Source of the DNA: Echinostoma caproni
Taxonomy: Eukaryota > Platyhelminthes > Trematoda > Plagiorchiida > Echinostomatidae
NCBI GenBank assembly: GCA_900618425.1
Contig: UZAN01039374.1
Span: forward strand, 242,078 to 306,077
Direction: 5' to 3'
DNA: 64,000 bases
A model generated the notes under the pieces. The model was not told the DNA's origin. It did not search any database and was given only the letters and a program-made list of their open reading frames with translations. Each line of letters starts with the position of its first letter. The stretch's first letter is position 1. The position numbers and the translations under genes are program-made. Of the stretch, positions 11,831 to 22,535 are shown piece after piece.

Positions 11831-12533
11831 TCGAAGTCAAAAGGCTTGGAGTCTTGCTTTTCACGACTGCGTAGTAGACCTCGTAGCTATAGGGTTTACT
11901 CTATCTGTTGTTCACCATAGATAGCCATTTAATTAAAGGCAAGAATGAAAAAGTCCTAAGCATATCGTACTATTTGCATTCGTTCTTGTAATTCTTCTTG
12001 AATGAACTCAAACTTATTATTCGAATTGCCACAAACATGAGAGCAAATTTATCTTCAATCAATAAATTAGAGCTCGTGTTCATATATAGTTAGCATAGTT
12101 TGCATCCGTTAAAAGTTAACTGTTCCCCTCAAATCCGACGATGATTGAAGTAAAAGGTTCATTTAAAGATACACTGTAGATAAATATAACACGTATATAA
12201 TTACATGAGCCTCCTGGGCCGGATAATGCAGAAAACTTGTAAAACCGGTCGTTTATTGATTTCCAAAAATAACAGTTTTGGATTGTACTAGTTTCACATA
12301 GAATTCTGTCTATGTTTGGCTCCTGAAATGCAGTAGTCCATATTTGATTTCTGGCTCAATGGGACATTTATGTTCTAGCAGTAGTGTCCCCCAGCTCTGT
12401 ATACGTATTCGGGCCCTTCTCGTAAACGCCACGCGTTCTCCTCTTGTGCATAGGGAAGGTCCCAAATGAGCGTTTGATCGAATCGTTATACAGAATTGCG
12501 AAACCAGCAATCAAACGAAAATCTGCAGAAATG
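11831..12533. other. No identifiable gene
   Basis: Nothing recognised between the LINE fragment and the left end of the mariner element. Confidence 0.5.
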
Positions 12534-12564
12534 TGTGAGGGCTGAATAAAACGTTCCGGGATGC
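12534..12564 (+). repeat. mariner terminal inverted repeat, left
   Basis: GAGGGCTG followed by AAAACGTTCCGGG. It pairs with the right end at 13744-13774 with a few mismatches. The GAGGGCTG...AAAA.GTTCCGGG pattern is typical of many mariner ends. Confidence 0.8.
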
Positions 12565-12581
12565 ACAACAAATTTTACTTG

Positions 12582-13558
12582 TTACATCTTCCCAAAGTAT
12601 TCTCAACCGGTGTTCATACCCAGCTCCATGTGCTCAAAACAGTTGATGAATAAGTTCGACCATGTCGAGGCGGATAACACGTCGGCCAGTTCAATGGAGA
12701 CTTCCAAGCAGCTATTAGTGACTCTCATCGGATTCCACGCAGCATGCATTTGACATTTGGGAACACAAAAGGATCACACAGAGCCAGGTATGGACCCTAG
12801 GGTGGGTGACCAACCTTCTTCAACGACATGAGACTTGTGTACCTTCGCGGTGCCATAGTGCGGTAAGGTCCCTGATGCTCGAGTACTTGGACAAAGCCTA
12901 GTAATAGTCTCTAACACTTTCGGCAGACAGTAGATGACGTACCAGTCTCATGTGACTGTGCATTTCTGTAACAGTGGAACAATAGCCACATGCCTACTTT
13001 GACCATGAAAACATCCACCGTCTGCTTTGCCAAACGGCGCTCGCGTCGGAATTTCTGAGATAGAAACCAACTAACAGGCGTCCACTGAGACGGTCGGTAC
13101 TTGGTCTCTGAGTGGAAACCGTACATTCAGATCTCAGTACCACCGATGATCTCCCAAACTACATTTGAAAGTCCACCATCAAACACGAAAAGCATGGAGC
13201 GTTATCGATTCCCCCGAACTGCTTTCTGTTCCTCACGGAGCAGATGCGATACGCAGCGTGCACAAACGTTTCTGAGACATTGCTTTTCATGTTGAATATT
13301 GCAGATTGATCCCAACGAGATCCCAATGGCAATCACCAGCTACGCCACTGTTACCCGGGCATCCTACAACACCATCGTTTGCATTGCAGCAAAGTTGTTC
13401 ACTAAGGAGGCCTCCACGGGTCGACCACAACGTTTCTCATCATCCAGGGTCTACCTGCCACGTGTAAACTCCGCAAACCACACAAAAACCAAACGCAGCT
13501 CGCAAACGATCAACATTACTGCTGCCTTAAGACAACAAGTATAGTCGTAGAAAATCAT
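12582..13558 (-). pseudogene. mariner transposase (broken)
   Basis: Minus-strand pieces in order: IFYDYTCCLKA and WFAEFTRGR (N-terminal DNA-binding region), RCGRPVEA, ARVTVA.LVIAIGISLG (second helix-turn-helix), VCARCVSHLLREEQKAVR, YGFHSETKYRPSQW at the first catalytic aspartate region, KKVGHPP.GPYLALCDPFVF (third catalytic D, in the CD context), VKCMLRGIR, and the C-terminal EYFGKM before a TAA at 12582-12584. Mariner uses a DD34D triad; the first D and the HDNAPAH-type box are destroyed here. Many stops and frame changes confirm decay. The match over the whole length makes the family secure. Confidence 0.85.
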
Positions 13559-13743
13559 CTCCTTCTAGTGAAACCGAATGCGTTCCATCCGTGCAGTTCG
13601 AGTATAGCGATCATTCTGACTTGTGACCTGTGCTCGGCTATTGATATTTGGTTGTGAGTTGTGATCACTAAACAAATATTGAAAATACACTGAAGTTCAC
13701 GTTTCCATTTTCCGGTCACTTCCATTTTTTATATGTACTGCGT

Positions 13744-13774
13744 ATCCGGAAACGTTTTACTCAGCCCTCATGTA
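13744..13774 (-). repeat. mariner terminal inverted repeat, right
   Basis: Reads TCCGGAAACGTTTTACTCAG then CCCTCATG on the plus strand and ends with TA. It is the inverted partner of the left end. Confidence 0.8.
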
Positions 13775-14649
13775 TCACGCAATAGTCAGACTCAGGAAAT
13801 ATATGGCATGACAGTTGACGACGAAGAACAGTTTTCGCTTTGACCAATCAAACTGTCCTACAGTAATTACGAGTACAGCTTTGGTGTGATGATCACCATT
13901 GGGCATAGGGACGGGGATAGGTGAAATGTGACATTAAGCAATATTGGGTTACTAGGTAGGAATGCATTCAGATTTCGTAATTCTCTTACTACAAAAGGGT
14001 TATGAATCCTACAAGTCGAAGGCTATTCGCAGAGTCAACGATGCACAGTCGTCATTAATACACAATGGCATCTGGCAACAGGACAATGCATGGAGTGAAG
14101 AAATGGCAGGACAGATATACGACGGACAGTAAGATGGAAAGAGTAACACAAATGTCGGTAGCAGCAATTGCATTGAATCAGGTGAAACAAGTAAAGGATA
14201 AAACGACACCATAGATAAAGCTCTTACCCACGAAGAACTGGCATACGTGTACAAAAATGGTGTCCTGTATCACTGTACAAACTATAGAAAGGGATTAAAG
14301 CCATGAATAAGCTTCTATTGTGTTGAGGTTCCTGAGTCAGTATCAGAAATTGTTCCAAGAATTCATGTTTCTCTGATGTGTTATATATCGATGACTTCAT
14401 CATAGCTGCAGAACACATTTCGTGGGATGAATGTTAGACATTATTGTACGAAAACGATCAGTGAATACTTCTATCAAGTCAAGAACTATCAGTCAAACGA
14501 CGCGCGTATTCCAGCATACTAATCAATTTTGTAGAGAAACTGTAGGGTTTTATATGCTTCAATCTCATGCGCTTCCCCGTTTTAGTTTATTTTAATCTGA
14601 ACCGTCCGGAGACTAAGTAATTCGAGAATATGATAAATGCTTTAGAGTA
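13775..14649. other. No identifiable gene
   Basis: Nothing recognised. Open frames on the minus strand (14009-14418) are short and unlike any family I know. Confidence 0.5.
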
Positions 14650-14789
14650 TCAAGGTTGGAATAGCCAACTCGATTGTTCGGAGGCACCAGGGATTTCTGA
14701 TGGTCTTCGGTTTGGGTTTCCCTTCTTAGGAGATCGTTAACTCCCCACTGTTCTCATGCGACAAAAATGTTTGTGATAACCAACAAGGA

Positions 14790-14836
14790 CCACTGGACAG
14801 CGGTTTCGTCATGTTTGGGACTCGTCAGCAGTGTGT
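14790..14836 (-). ncRNA. Hammerhead ribozyme, type I, core intact
   Basis: On the minus strand: stem I 5' strand CACTG, then CTGACGA, stem II GTCCCAAACATGAC, then GAAA, a very short stem III (CCGCTG), the cleavage triplet GTC, and the stem I 3' strand CAGTG. All conserved core bases (CUGANGA, GAAA, GUC) are present. Stem II has one mismatch. The tiny stem III is like that of animal retrozyme hammerheads, which are thought to work as dimers. This is the best preserved of four copies in the window. Confidence 0.75.
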
Positions 14837-14855
14837 ACTTTTTGTGTCCCTGTCA

Positions 14856-14911
14856 GGACTCAAACCGTTAATTTTGGGGTTAGGAATGCAAACTCTTACT
14901 CCTGAGCTACA
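14856..14911 (-). promoter_or_regulatory. tRNA-like Pol III promoter (A and B boxes)
   Basis: On the minus strand TGTAGCTCAGG (A box) at 14901-14911 is followed about 35 bases later by GGTTTGAGTCC (B box) at 14856-14866. This is tRNA spacing, and the same pair stands at 36576-36629 in locus 2. It lies just upstream of the forward hammerhead, so a Pol III transcript would run into the ribozyme. Confidence 0.65.
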
Positions 14912-15095
14912 CGGTCGACGGTCATCACCTTGTACAAATGGCTGAATTGATTTTACGGTGGCAAGCTTGGATTAGCCCATTCGATTGTTAAGAGGCACCA
15001 GGCAAAGCACCCTTGGGTGGGAGTTTCACTCGTTTGGAGCTCGCTGAATCCTGACACCACAATTTCATGAATTTGTATATGATGGAAATGTGTAC

Positions 15096-15140
15096 GCACT
15101 GCTGACGAGTCCCAACCAGGACGAGGTAGCTGTCCAGTGC
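15096..15140 (+). ncRNA. Hammerhead ribozyme, degenerate copy
   Basis: GCACTG, CTGACGA, stem II GTCCCAACCAGGAC, then GAGG where GAAA is expected, then GTC and CAGTGC. Stems I (6 bp) and II are intact, but the damaged GAAA box should abolish cleavage. It is inverted relative to 14790-14836. Confidence 0.65.
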
Positions 15141-15170
15141 TCTTTGTCGGTTATCACAAACACTTCCATC

Positions 15171-15917
15171 GAAATTAAATGATCAATGCTATTTAAAAAC
15201 AATAGATGAAATGAAATAATTCAAATAATTGCTTCAGCACTGAACACAGAACGAACAAAGGGAGAAGTAGGATTATTATTGGTTACACCGGCAACAATGG
15301 AGGACTAGGAAAAACCTACACGTTTGATTCGGAAATTTTTGCAGAAGAAAATTGCTCAAAAGCAGTTCACTGATCAGTTTACAAAACTGGAAGACATTTA
15401 AAAGTAAATATTGCCACCTAGGTAATAAGACTTTCAATGGTCTCCGCTATTTTGATACAGTTCACGCACGTTTTGATATACGACATCTTTAGATTAAGGG
15501 AAAAGCATGTGGTTTGTGTCACTTCAGCTATTCCTGTGTCCTCCCATATATGATTGGATTTGTTTTCCGTTATGTAAAATTGAAACACTATATGCTTGCA
15601 CCGGTATGGTTAGAATATAAATATATTAGCCCAACTACAGACTTTAGGGACTGATTGTATCAAAAGTTAAGTAACCTGTTTAATTCAATTTATTTGGATT
15701 CACCTCACAAAGTAAAATGAACATTAACTACTAGGAAGTAGGAATTTATTTACAATCAGTCATTACCTTTAAGTCTTGCTTGAGTCAAAGTTGCCTTACA
15801 GTGGGTGTAGCAAAATTCAATTTCATTATAATTTTCCGGCATGTTCATTATAAAACGTTCAATCTGTATTCGTAATTATATCGTTGGTAACAATATATGT
15901 TTTTTTCGCCTAGCAAT
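15171..15917. other. No identifiable gene
   Basis: Nothing recognised between the hammerhead element and the next SINE. Confidence 0.5.
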
Positions 15918-16120
15918 TGAGCGGTGGTGGTCCGGTGGTAACGTCACCAAATTATCACCCCGGTGGTCGTGCGTTCAAATCCCACAACCACCGGCAGACT
16001 TTCTCCATTTGTGTGTTGTTTAGCAGCCCTTTGATTGCCCGATTCCTCCTTCCTGAAAATTGTATCATTGTATATATTCAATAAACGTAAATAAAATAAA
16101 GAGAAAAGAAAAAGAAAAGA
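15918..16120 (+). repeat. tRNA-derived SINE, copy 2 of 4
   Basis: A-box-like GGTCCGGTGGTAACGTCACC at about 15929-15947 and B-box-like GTGCGTTCAAATCCCA at about 15969-15984. The body has AGCAGCCCTTTGATTGCCCG, the 3' end has TTCAATAAA, and a purine-rich tail of A and G follows. The best preserved head among the four copies. Confidence 0.8.
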
Positions 16121-16204
16121 AATCCCATCACACATCGGGCATGCGAAAGCAGTTCTCTCGCGCTTTAAGGTCGCATTGGGCAACCAGAACCCAGAAAAAT
16201 TTGC

Positions 16205-16234
16205 CAGTGCAATGTGAACTCGCTCATTGCACTG
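16205..16234. repeat. 10-bp perfect hairpin
   Basis: CAGTGCAATG, ten bases, then CATTGCACTG. Function unknown. Confidence 0.4.
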
Positions 16235-16341
16235 TGTGTGACGGTAATAACCGGTTGACACGTAGAGCTACACAGGTGGATATGTTCAGATGGGATACAA
16301 TATCGGTAACCAGTTACATTTCAGCGACGCAAAGAAAAAAA

Positions 16342-16992
16342 TTAATGTATTATTCCATTTGCTTTCATGTGTGTGCCACGTCTGGCGATTAGACATAACT
16401 TGTGAATTTGATTTTGATGATGTAAAAGTGTTCTGTCAGAAGACATGTGGCAACTGCATACAATCTCTGCCTTTCCCAAAAGCGGAACGTTTCTCGGCAA
16501 AAAGAACGACGCTTCTGAATTACAGTTGTAGCCGGCTATGTAATTAAGCTTCTGTTTCGTTCCTCGATAGAAAGTAGATGATTTCGGGACCGAAACAACT
16601 ACGAATGACTGAGAAGCATGTGTTAACTTAAAAAATGCTACGAGAGATAGAGATACTTCCTGGAGATAGTCAGCCGGCTTCTGTGAACCAATCATGTGTC
16701 GCTCAAATAGAAGACCTTTCAGGATGTGACGGTAAAAGAGGCTTTTATTGGAGTAGGAAGGTTTTTTGTACTGATTTAATATATATCGTTGCGAACAGAT
16801 TTTCAATTGTCGTTTACTTCCAGGGAGTGTCCCATTAAAACCAACCCCGTCCGACCTAATACAGTAGAACATTTTACCATTTTGTTGAAGATGGATATGT
16901 ATAAATATGCTAAAACTGCCATTCGTCAATTTCTTCGATCTATCGACTTTACTGTCAACTCTGTATATTAAGCCACGACTCCGACAATACAC
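16342..16992 (-). CDS. Unidentified 216-codon open frame
   Basis: Among gap-free frames this is the longest uninterrupted one in the window, and the only very long one not explained by a transposon. The product would be 216 residues, basic, with about 2% tryptophan-free hydrophobic stretches (for example QEVSLSLVAFFKL) but no motif I recognise and no clear signal peptide. At about 40% G+C, an open frame this long is expected well under once in 64 kb. The plus strand opposite also has long open frames, including an ShKT-like motif (16374-16457), so this frame may merely be the antisense shadow of plus-strand exons. Only one strand is likely to be coding. Confidence 0.25.
   Translation of the reverse strand: MYCRSRGLIYRVDSKVDRSKKLTNGSFSIFIHIHLQQNGKMFYCIRSDGVGFNGTLPGSKRQLKICSQRYILNQYKKPSYSNKSLFYRHILKGLLFERHMIGSQKPADYLQEVSLSLVAFFKLTHASQSFVVVSVPKSSTFYRGTKQKLNYIAGYNCNSEASFFLPRNVPLLGKAEIVCSCHMSSDRTLLHHQNQIHKLCLIARRGTHMKANGIIH
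16374..16547 (+). CDS. Possible exon with an ShKT-like cysteine motif
   Basis: In the frame starting at 16290, residues 29-56 follow C-x8-C-x10-C-x3-C-x2-C, with a tryptophan three residues after the first cysteine and the ending VFCQKTCGNC. This is the spacing of the last five cysteines of ShKT domains, which are extracellular disulphide folds found in many worm secreted proteins and metalloproteases (the name comes from a sea-anemone peptide; the domain itself does not imply a toxin). The first cysteine is not at its usual place, so the domain is partial, degenerate or split by an intron. The frame ends at 16547. There is no good acceptor immediately upstream, which weakens the call. Confidence 0.3.
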   Translation, partial: CHVWRLDITCEFDFDDVKVFCQKTCGNCIQSLPFPKAERFSAKRTTLLNYSCSRLCN

Positions 16993-18933
16993 ACATTCAG
17001 CTAAACCTACATCTTGATCACGATTAAATGAGCGATATGCCTCAAAGTGTTTTTTTTAAAATGTTTTATCGTCAAATTCTGAGATCAAATTCAAACATAT
17101 CTTGAAATGTCTAGTTTGAGAATAAAAATTTTAAGCTCAGAAACATAACACATATCCGGGATTGACGAACAGGAGGAGACATGACTTATTATGTGGCGCG
17201 ATTAGGAATTGATTATATATATTTGAACGCAAACACCAGTTATTTTTAAATTGACTCAACAAACGTTTTGTCAGCCGAGTCACCTTCTCGTTACAATATG
17301 ACACTGACATTATTATTCAAATATATCTATAATAATTTTCCGACAAAGAAACTGTGAACAATAAAAGGTTTTCTTGGGATATGCTCAATTAGGGCAAACA
17401 GAAACTCAATGTCAAGTTCAACGTTTCGATTTCATATTACGCAAGCCTCTTTTGCCCCATCCCCATTATTGGCATGTATTTCAGTTTCCAGACGAGCAAA
17501 ACAGATATTATAAAATCCATAATGATTACTGAATCCTGTACGTAATATATTATTGGATAACATTTAGTGATTTGTTTATTTTCAGTATTACAATGTGCTT
17601 TGTAATTTGGTTTACCTGCACGTAACTTCACTCCTGTTCAGACTAGCTGATACGACTGTGATCTACAAACTGCAAGCAACTCAAAACCTGAATGTAGTAG
17701 TATAATTTGGTTTAGAAAATAACACAATAATAATCACCAAAACTGATTGCTACGCTAAATGTCAATGACGTTGGCGTAGACCGTCGTAGAAAAAGGATCT
17801 CCCTAAATGAACCGAAAAGGATATCCTTTATGCAATGCCCACAGAGTGCCATGTTTGGAACAATTTGATAGATAATTGTGCTTACCCAGAGGTTATGTCC
17901 AGAAATAAAGTAATACTGTATTTTATTTAGCACATCCCCGGTTTTGGTCAAATACTGAGGTGCTTCTATTCTGGGGCTATGTTACCGGAAATTTAGATGA
18001 ATTAATGTTCGCCGCGAAAACGTTGAGCTATCCTGAGTACTGGGCGGACGAACGCGCTTCTAGAAAGACAGTGCGTTTAGAGGAAACTCTTACGACAATG
18101 ACAGTAAGTGNTATCTGAGCTGCCAATGAACGAACAAACTAACAGTTCGCAGACTTTCTTTGTTACGGATACGAATTTTGTTTTTCAGCATTCTACTTTG
18201 TTCATCAGAATTTCATGACATTTAGCATTAATTTTTGACTAGATCCCCAAATCTCCTTTACAGGCTTGTACATTGCAAATGAATCGTGAAACGAGAAAAT
18301 CAATCACAGAGAGCAAAAACGTTTACAGCAAATCTGGCAAATGGCTGGATCTCTTATTGATGGCAAATAGATAGCACTCCACAGCATTCTACAGCGTATT
18401 CGTTCGTGTTAAAAAGTCCAGCGTGACAAAGTTCCAAGTGAAAAACTGATTCGAAAACGGATTCGATCCAACGTACTTCTATCTATTCCACATGCCACAT
18501 TTTGAGGGCACAGGTTTATGTGATCGTACTAAAACACGATCAGTGTGGTATTTAAATAAAGAGATCATGAATGCGCTTTTGATTTCAACGACAGACTGTC
18601 TCTTTGTGGTCCGCCAACTGTTTCCAACAAGGTGACACCCATTCAGCTCAATTTCCCCGTTCATCGTCCAGGGCGCTATTCATTTCAAGAGACTAGAGCA
18701 ACTAGCCGTGTTCGCCAGTACCGGTCGGTCATTGCGCGTACGTGTGCCTGGATAATACTCACAAACCGCGGGGGCATTGGTTAACAGTCAATTATCTCAC
18801 CAGGAAATGCAACCAATTCAATTACAGCAACCCGCAAGACCGCTTGAAGGTGACAGTAATCAGAAGGCAATCGGCTGGGACAAAAGTGGTTCCTGATTGT
18901 TTAGTTCGAACGCATTCCCATACATTTCGGTAA
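16635..18933 (+). CDS. Possible three-exon host gene (3' end)
   Basis: Three plus-strand segments join in phase. 16635-16731 starts at ATG or an internal acceptor and has donor GACG/GTAAAA. 17930-18103 has acceptor after TATTTTATTTAG and donor ACA/GTAAGT. 18706-18933 has acceptor AACTAG, 75 codons and stop TAA. An AATAAA follows at 19024-19029. The last exon is cysteine-containing (HCAYVCLDN near its start). No family is recognised. The phase agreement and poly(A) signal support it, but open frames of these lengths are common by chance. If real, it may include the ShKT-like exon just upstream as part of a secreted protein. Confidence 0.2.
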
Positions 18934-20381
18934 AACGTTGCTGAAATTACTTGTCTGTCCTCCAGGTGATCGAGGATCAGAAAATGATCCATTTTGCACC
19001 GATTATTCTAAACAAATATCAACAATAAATACCTGTGCTTGCCCCATTTATTATTAGGGAGATGCATTGCTTGGCTCCAACAGTCAATGTGTAATGGATA
19101 CAAAATCCGACGCACTATAAACAAATTTGTTGTTCACAAGTTAGGAGTTTGGAAATTGTAACGGTACTTTTTAAAATACCGATTGGTTTTCAAATACAAG
19201 AAACTAGTCCCTGAATTGCCGAGAAATCATATCGTGTGGTTTAAAAAAATGAAAGATGTCTGCAACCCCTGTCCCTACATGTGCAGTGCAAATATGGGTT
19301 TTATTTGGGTTCAATAAACAATTCTATTCATTTACATGGTTCTCATTAGTTGCGTAGTCAGCATCTAAGCTGGCGAAGAGGACTTTGCGGGCCAGATATC
19401 TTACTAAACAGTATTCGTTGCTTTGGGGGTTGCAGATTACCTCCTAGATAACGGTGTTTTAGGTCTCTCAAGAAACGCTAATTTAACTGCACAGTTTTGC
19501 CTGATACTTTTATTGTTAGTAATTTCTCCTTATAATTGGCTGCAATATTACAATGTTTTCAACTTGAAGAACGACTAGTACCATGAGAATGCTTAAACGT
19601 CAAGCTTTTTTCTGTCCCAAAGTTTGTTGTAATCATGAATCCTGGATATCCTAAAGATTACACTCAAACGGCAAAATTGGGGCTTGGTATTTGGATTTTC
19701 GAATGTGAGTATTATCAGTGAAGCCTGTCAGTAGTCACGAACATATATATGAGTGCGTGCAAACTCACGAATAGAGCACGGTTGCCTTCACTCATATTAG
19801 GACGTGCTTCTTTATGTGGATCTGCAATTATACAATGTCACGAGATCATCAAAAGCAGCTGTTGAGTTTTCTAGTTCGTCAATCAGATATTCGATCAGTT
19901 AGAACTATACCAAATCGTTCATCTGATTCCAACAAAAGCCGGACGTAATAGTGTATGGGGACACGAAATCAAATGGATTATGATGGAAACAAAAACCTTC
20001 ACCGCGTAGTGGATTCCAATTCGAGGAGATAAGCACTGTTTATGAACTGAAATATCTGAAGTACGAAATATCTTCACTAGATGCAGGCAAACAAATATAA
20101 TGTAATGATATGGGATAACTGTTTGTTAGTAGTGTGTTTTACAAAAAAGACGTTCACATAAATCAAGTCAAGAAAGCTTTGTGTACCCAAGGATACTCTT
20201 CAGCAATTTGCGATTTGTTTACAGTGGATAGATAAAACCAACTGCAAACAAAAAGACAATATAAAAAATTCTACACCTCAGTAAATGAGAGAAAAATTAG
20301 TACCAGAAATCAACTGAAACAGCTCTATAAACTGAAAACTAAAAATAAAGTGGTCTTTTTCTTTCAGTCCGAGGATAAACG
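18934..20381. other. No identifiable gene
   Basis: Nothing recognised. A GTGAGT at about 19708 ends a short plus-strand open frame with an ATG at 19636. There is also an isolated N at about 18111, just before this stretch. Confidence 0.4.
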
Positions 20382-21214
20382 TTAAGAAACAGGATAGCCA
20401 GTGTAGAAGAATGCAGATAGCCACAAATGTAAAATTAAGATAATGCGTTGCGGCCGTTTTCCTGAGCCTAAAAGTATAAAATGACAGCTTTCGAAATTTT
20501 GTAAAAACGATGATGACCTGAGCAGACCAGAACAGGTTATGGGTAAGGGTGACACCAAGGTATTTAACAGATTCAGATTTGGGAATTCTTTGATTGTCAA
20601 CTCTAAGATTAGGAGTATAATTAGGTAATGAAGGATAACGTGGACCGGTTTTGAGACTAAATGAGACTTCAATGCATCACCGATGTTAAGTACATGGGAT
20701 TCGGTCAACGGCCGATCGTGAGGTTCATTAATGTTGCCTTTGAGAGGACGGGAACTGCCTAAAATAGTGGATGGAAAATCAGTGATCATCAGCATACTTA
20801 CAAGCAATACCGTTCCTGGGAATGGGCAGATTGTTTTATGCACACCGAAAAAAGGAAAGGAGACAAAATAATACCTTGAAAAACACCTGATTTAATGTTA
20901 GTAGAAGAAGACTGTACCCGATTCAGTGAATTAAACTGGATTCTACCGGAGAAGTAGTCACTTAGTACATTCAGGTCTTCAGGAGTTACACCACATTCAG
21001 AACGACGTTCAATAAGCAAACTCCGATTGAGAGAATCAAAAGGGTTTGTATAATGGAGAAAAGTTAAACGAGTGGCACTGACACCATTGTCTAAGACGAA
21101 AGCAAAACGATGATTAATATGAGCAACGGCGTCAAGTGTGGACAAATGGCCATGTGAGTTACAATGGGGCGTCATACGGCGCAGCAAAACAGTTTCAAAA
21201 GCCTTCAGCCACAC
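20382..21214 (-). pseudogene. CR1-like reverse transcriptase (broken)
   Basis: Minus strand: TFLHYTNPFDSLNRSLLI (motif A, with the expected first D as H), DYFSGRIQF, then SGVFQGIILSPFLFSV (motif B, consensus SGVPQG.ILSP). After a frame change come KYADDH (catalytic YADD) and VKYLGVTLTHNLFWS, the conserved block after the palm. The 20843-20382 frame is an out-of-register reading of this last part. The motif order and spacing are those of LINE RTs. Confidence 0.8.
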
Positions 21215-21773
21215 TGAGGTGCAGGCAAGAAGGCGGTACGTTGACGATTATTTCTCTGTTATTAGTCTAATCCGGACTGAGCTCACTTGAACAATTGGAG
21301 ATTATTCCAGATGACAAACAAGTACTGAACAATTCAGCGATGGATGTCACAAGCTGGTCGGCGAAGGCTTCCAACAAATTAGAAGCTAATCCATCGAGAA
21401 CATGAGCTTTAATGCCTTGAGTCTCCTCAAAACCTGGAGGGCCTCGTCCGGAGAAACAGGGTTTATTACATCATGGGTAGGAAANAAGAAGGTGGGAGGG
21501 AGCCAAATGCAGGTACAGAAGCAATTTGACTGTTAATTACCTCAGCGTTGGGACTAGAACTGATGCGTGAGCCACAGAGTTTCCTCAAGGTAGTCTACAA
21601 CTCATGAAAGTTTTCTTACCCAAAACAGTCTCGACGTATATTCCGTTCAGGTGTCTTACTTCTGCAATAATCAGAACGAAGAGCTGTTTGACACGGTTAC
21701 ACTTGCCGGCCATATATGCCGTCTCCTTAGCACGACGAACTCATCTGAGAAGGAGAGAGGAAAACGTATCGGT

Positions 21774-22535
21774 TCAAATATAAATAGTGTCAACAGGGCA
21801 ACATTGGTCATAGCAGAAATTGAGATAATCAGTAAGATGTTCGCAAGACAAAGACAGCAGATTGTTGGAGAACACAGAAAAGTCAGTAGAAAGAACTAAG
21901 TTCCGCATCCTGGACAAGTTCTCTGGAGAACATTTTCTTTTCTGCAGAGTACGAGAGGTGGGTCGGGTATGAAGGTGGCGGTTAGTTTTCATGGGGTAAA
22001 GAATGGCACAGTGGTCGGAAGTAATAATTGATTCTCGTTTAGGAAAATGAACCATATTGGGACTCTTAACGTAGATACCACCAAAAAAGGCATTGGTACG
22101 GGTTGGAAAATTGACAAGGTTCGCTAAGCTTAGACTAGTTAGAAAGGAGAAGTCAAAGCAACTAAGGTCTCCAGTGGTTGTACATAAAGACTGACCAACA
22201 AAAGTGGTGAATCGTGTTACCATAGTATCAGAAAATCGTGTTTCGTGAGAAAGCAGGGCCTACAGCTAACAAAAGTTCAAATAATTTGGCCCGTTGAATA
22301 GGAAGAAAGTAAAGAAGTGTTCTCACACCAACTTTGATGTATTAAACTAACCACTCCACCACCTCTGTAAGGACATTTCACAATCCAGTTGCTCATGAAA
22401 TATCAAGTACGCCCAACTCGACCACATCATCCTCAATATCTGGGTGTAACCAGCTTTCCTGGAGTGAAATGATTCGCAAACTTCTGCATTGATTCCGCCG
22501 CACCAGATTCTGGACGTCATCGATTTTCCCCACAA
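21774..22535 (-). pseudogene. LINE AP-endonuclease (broken)
   Basis: Minus strand. Remnants of an endonuclease that nicks target DNA: ESWLHPDIEDDV in one frame near 22450, then FDFSFLTSLSLANLVNFPTR leading to the SITSDHCAIL-type box (ESIITSDHCAILYP). The SDH box carries the catalytic histidine of AP endonucleases. The frame is broken between the two regions. Confidence 0.7.

Larger units (their letters stand above)
12534..13774 (-). mobile_element. mariner transposon, complete but dead
   Basis: A cut-and-paste DNA transposon of about 1.24 kb, the usual mariner size. The terminal inverted repeats match well: GTGAGGGCTGAATAAAACGT at the left and, on the complementary strand at the right, CATGAGGGCTGAGTAAAACG. 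A TA dinucleotide stands at the right boundary, where mariners duplicate TA on insertion; at the left it appears as TG. The minus strand between them encodes a decayed transposase. Having both ends makes this a confident call, and the stops show it cannot move itself. Confidence 0.88.
14650..15170 (-). mobile_element. Hammerhead-ribozyme SINE, locus 1
   Basis: A compact non-coding repeat. Its 385-bp core (14773-15157) is bounded by GTGATAACC and its reverse complement GGTTATCAC. Each end is a hammerhead-ribozyme domain in inverted orientation: minus at 14790-14836, plus at 15096-15140. Read on the minus strand, the order is inverted hammerhead, a 'tail' module (contains GGTGCCTCTTAACAATCGA), a tRNA-like Pol III promoter, a forward hammerhead, and then a second tail copy (14650-14760). 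A homologous core lies at 36326-36713 in the opposite orientation. It resembles known hammerhead SINE/retrozyme families such as schistosome Smα, but inverted terminal hammerheads are not an arrangement I know. Confidence 0.75.
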
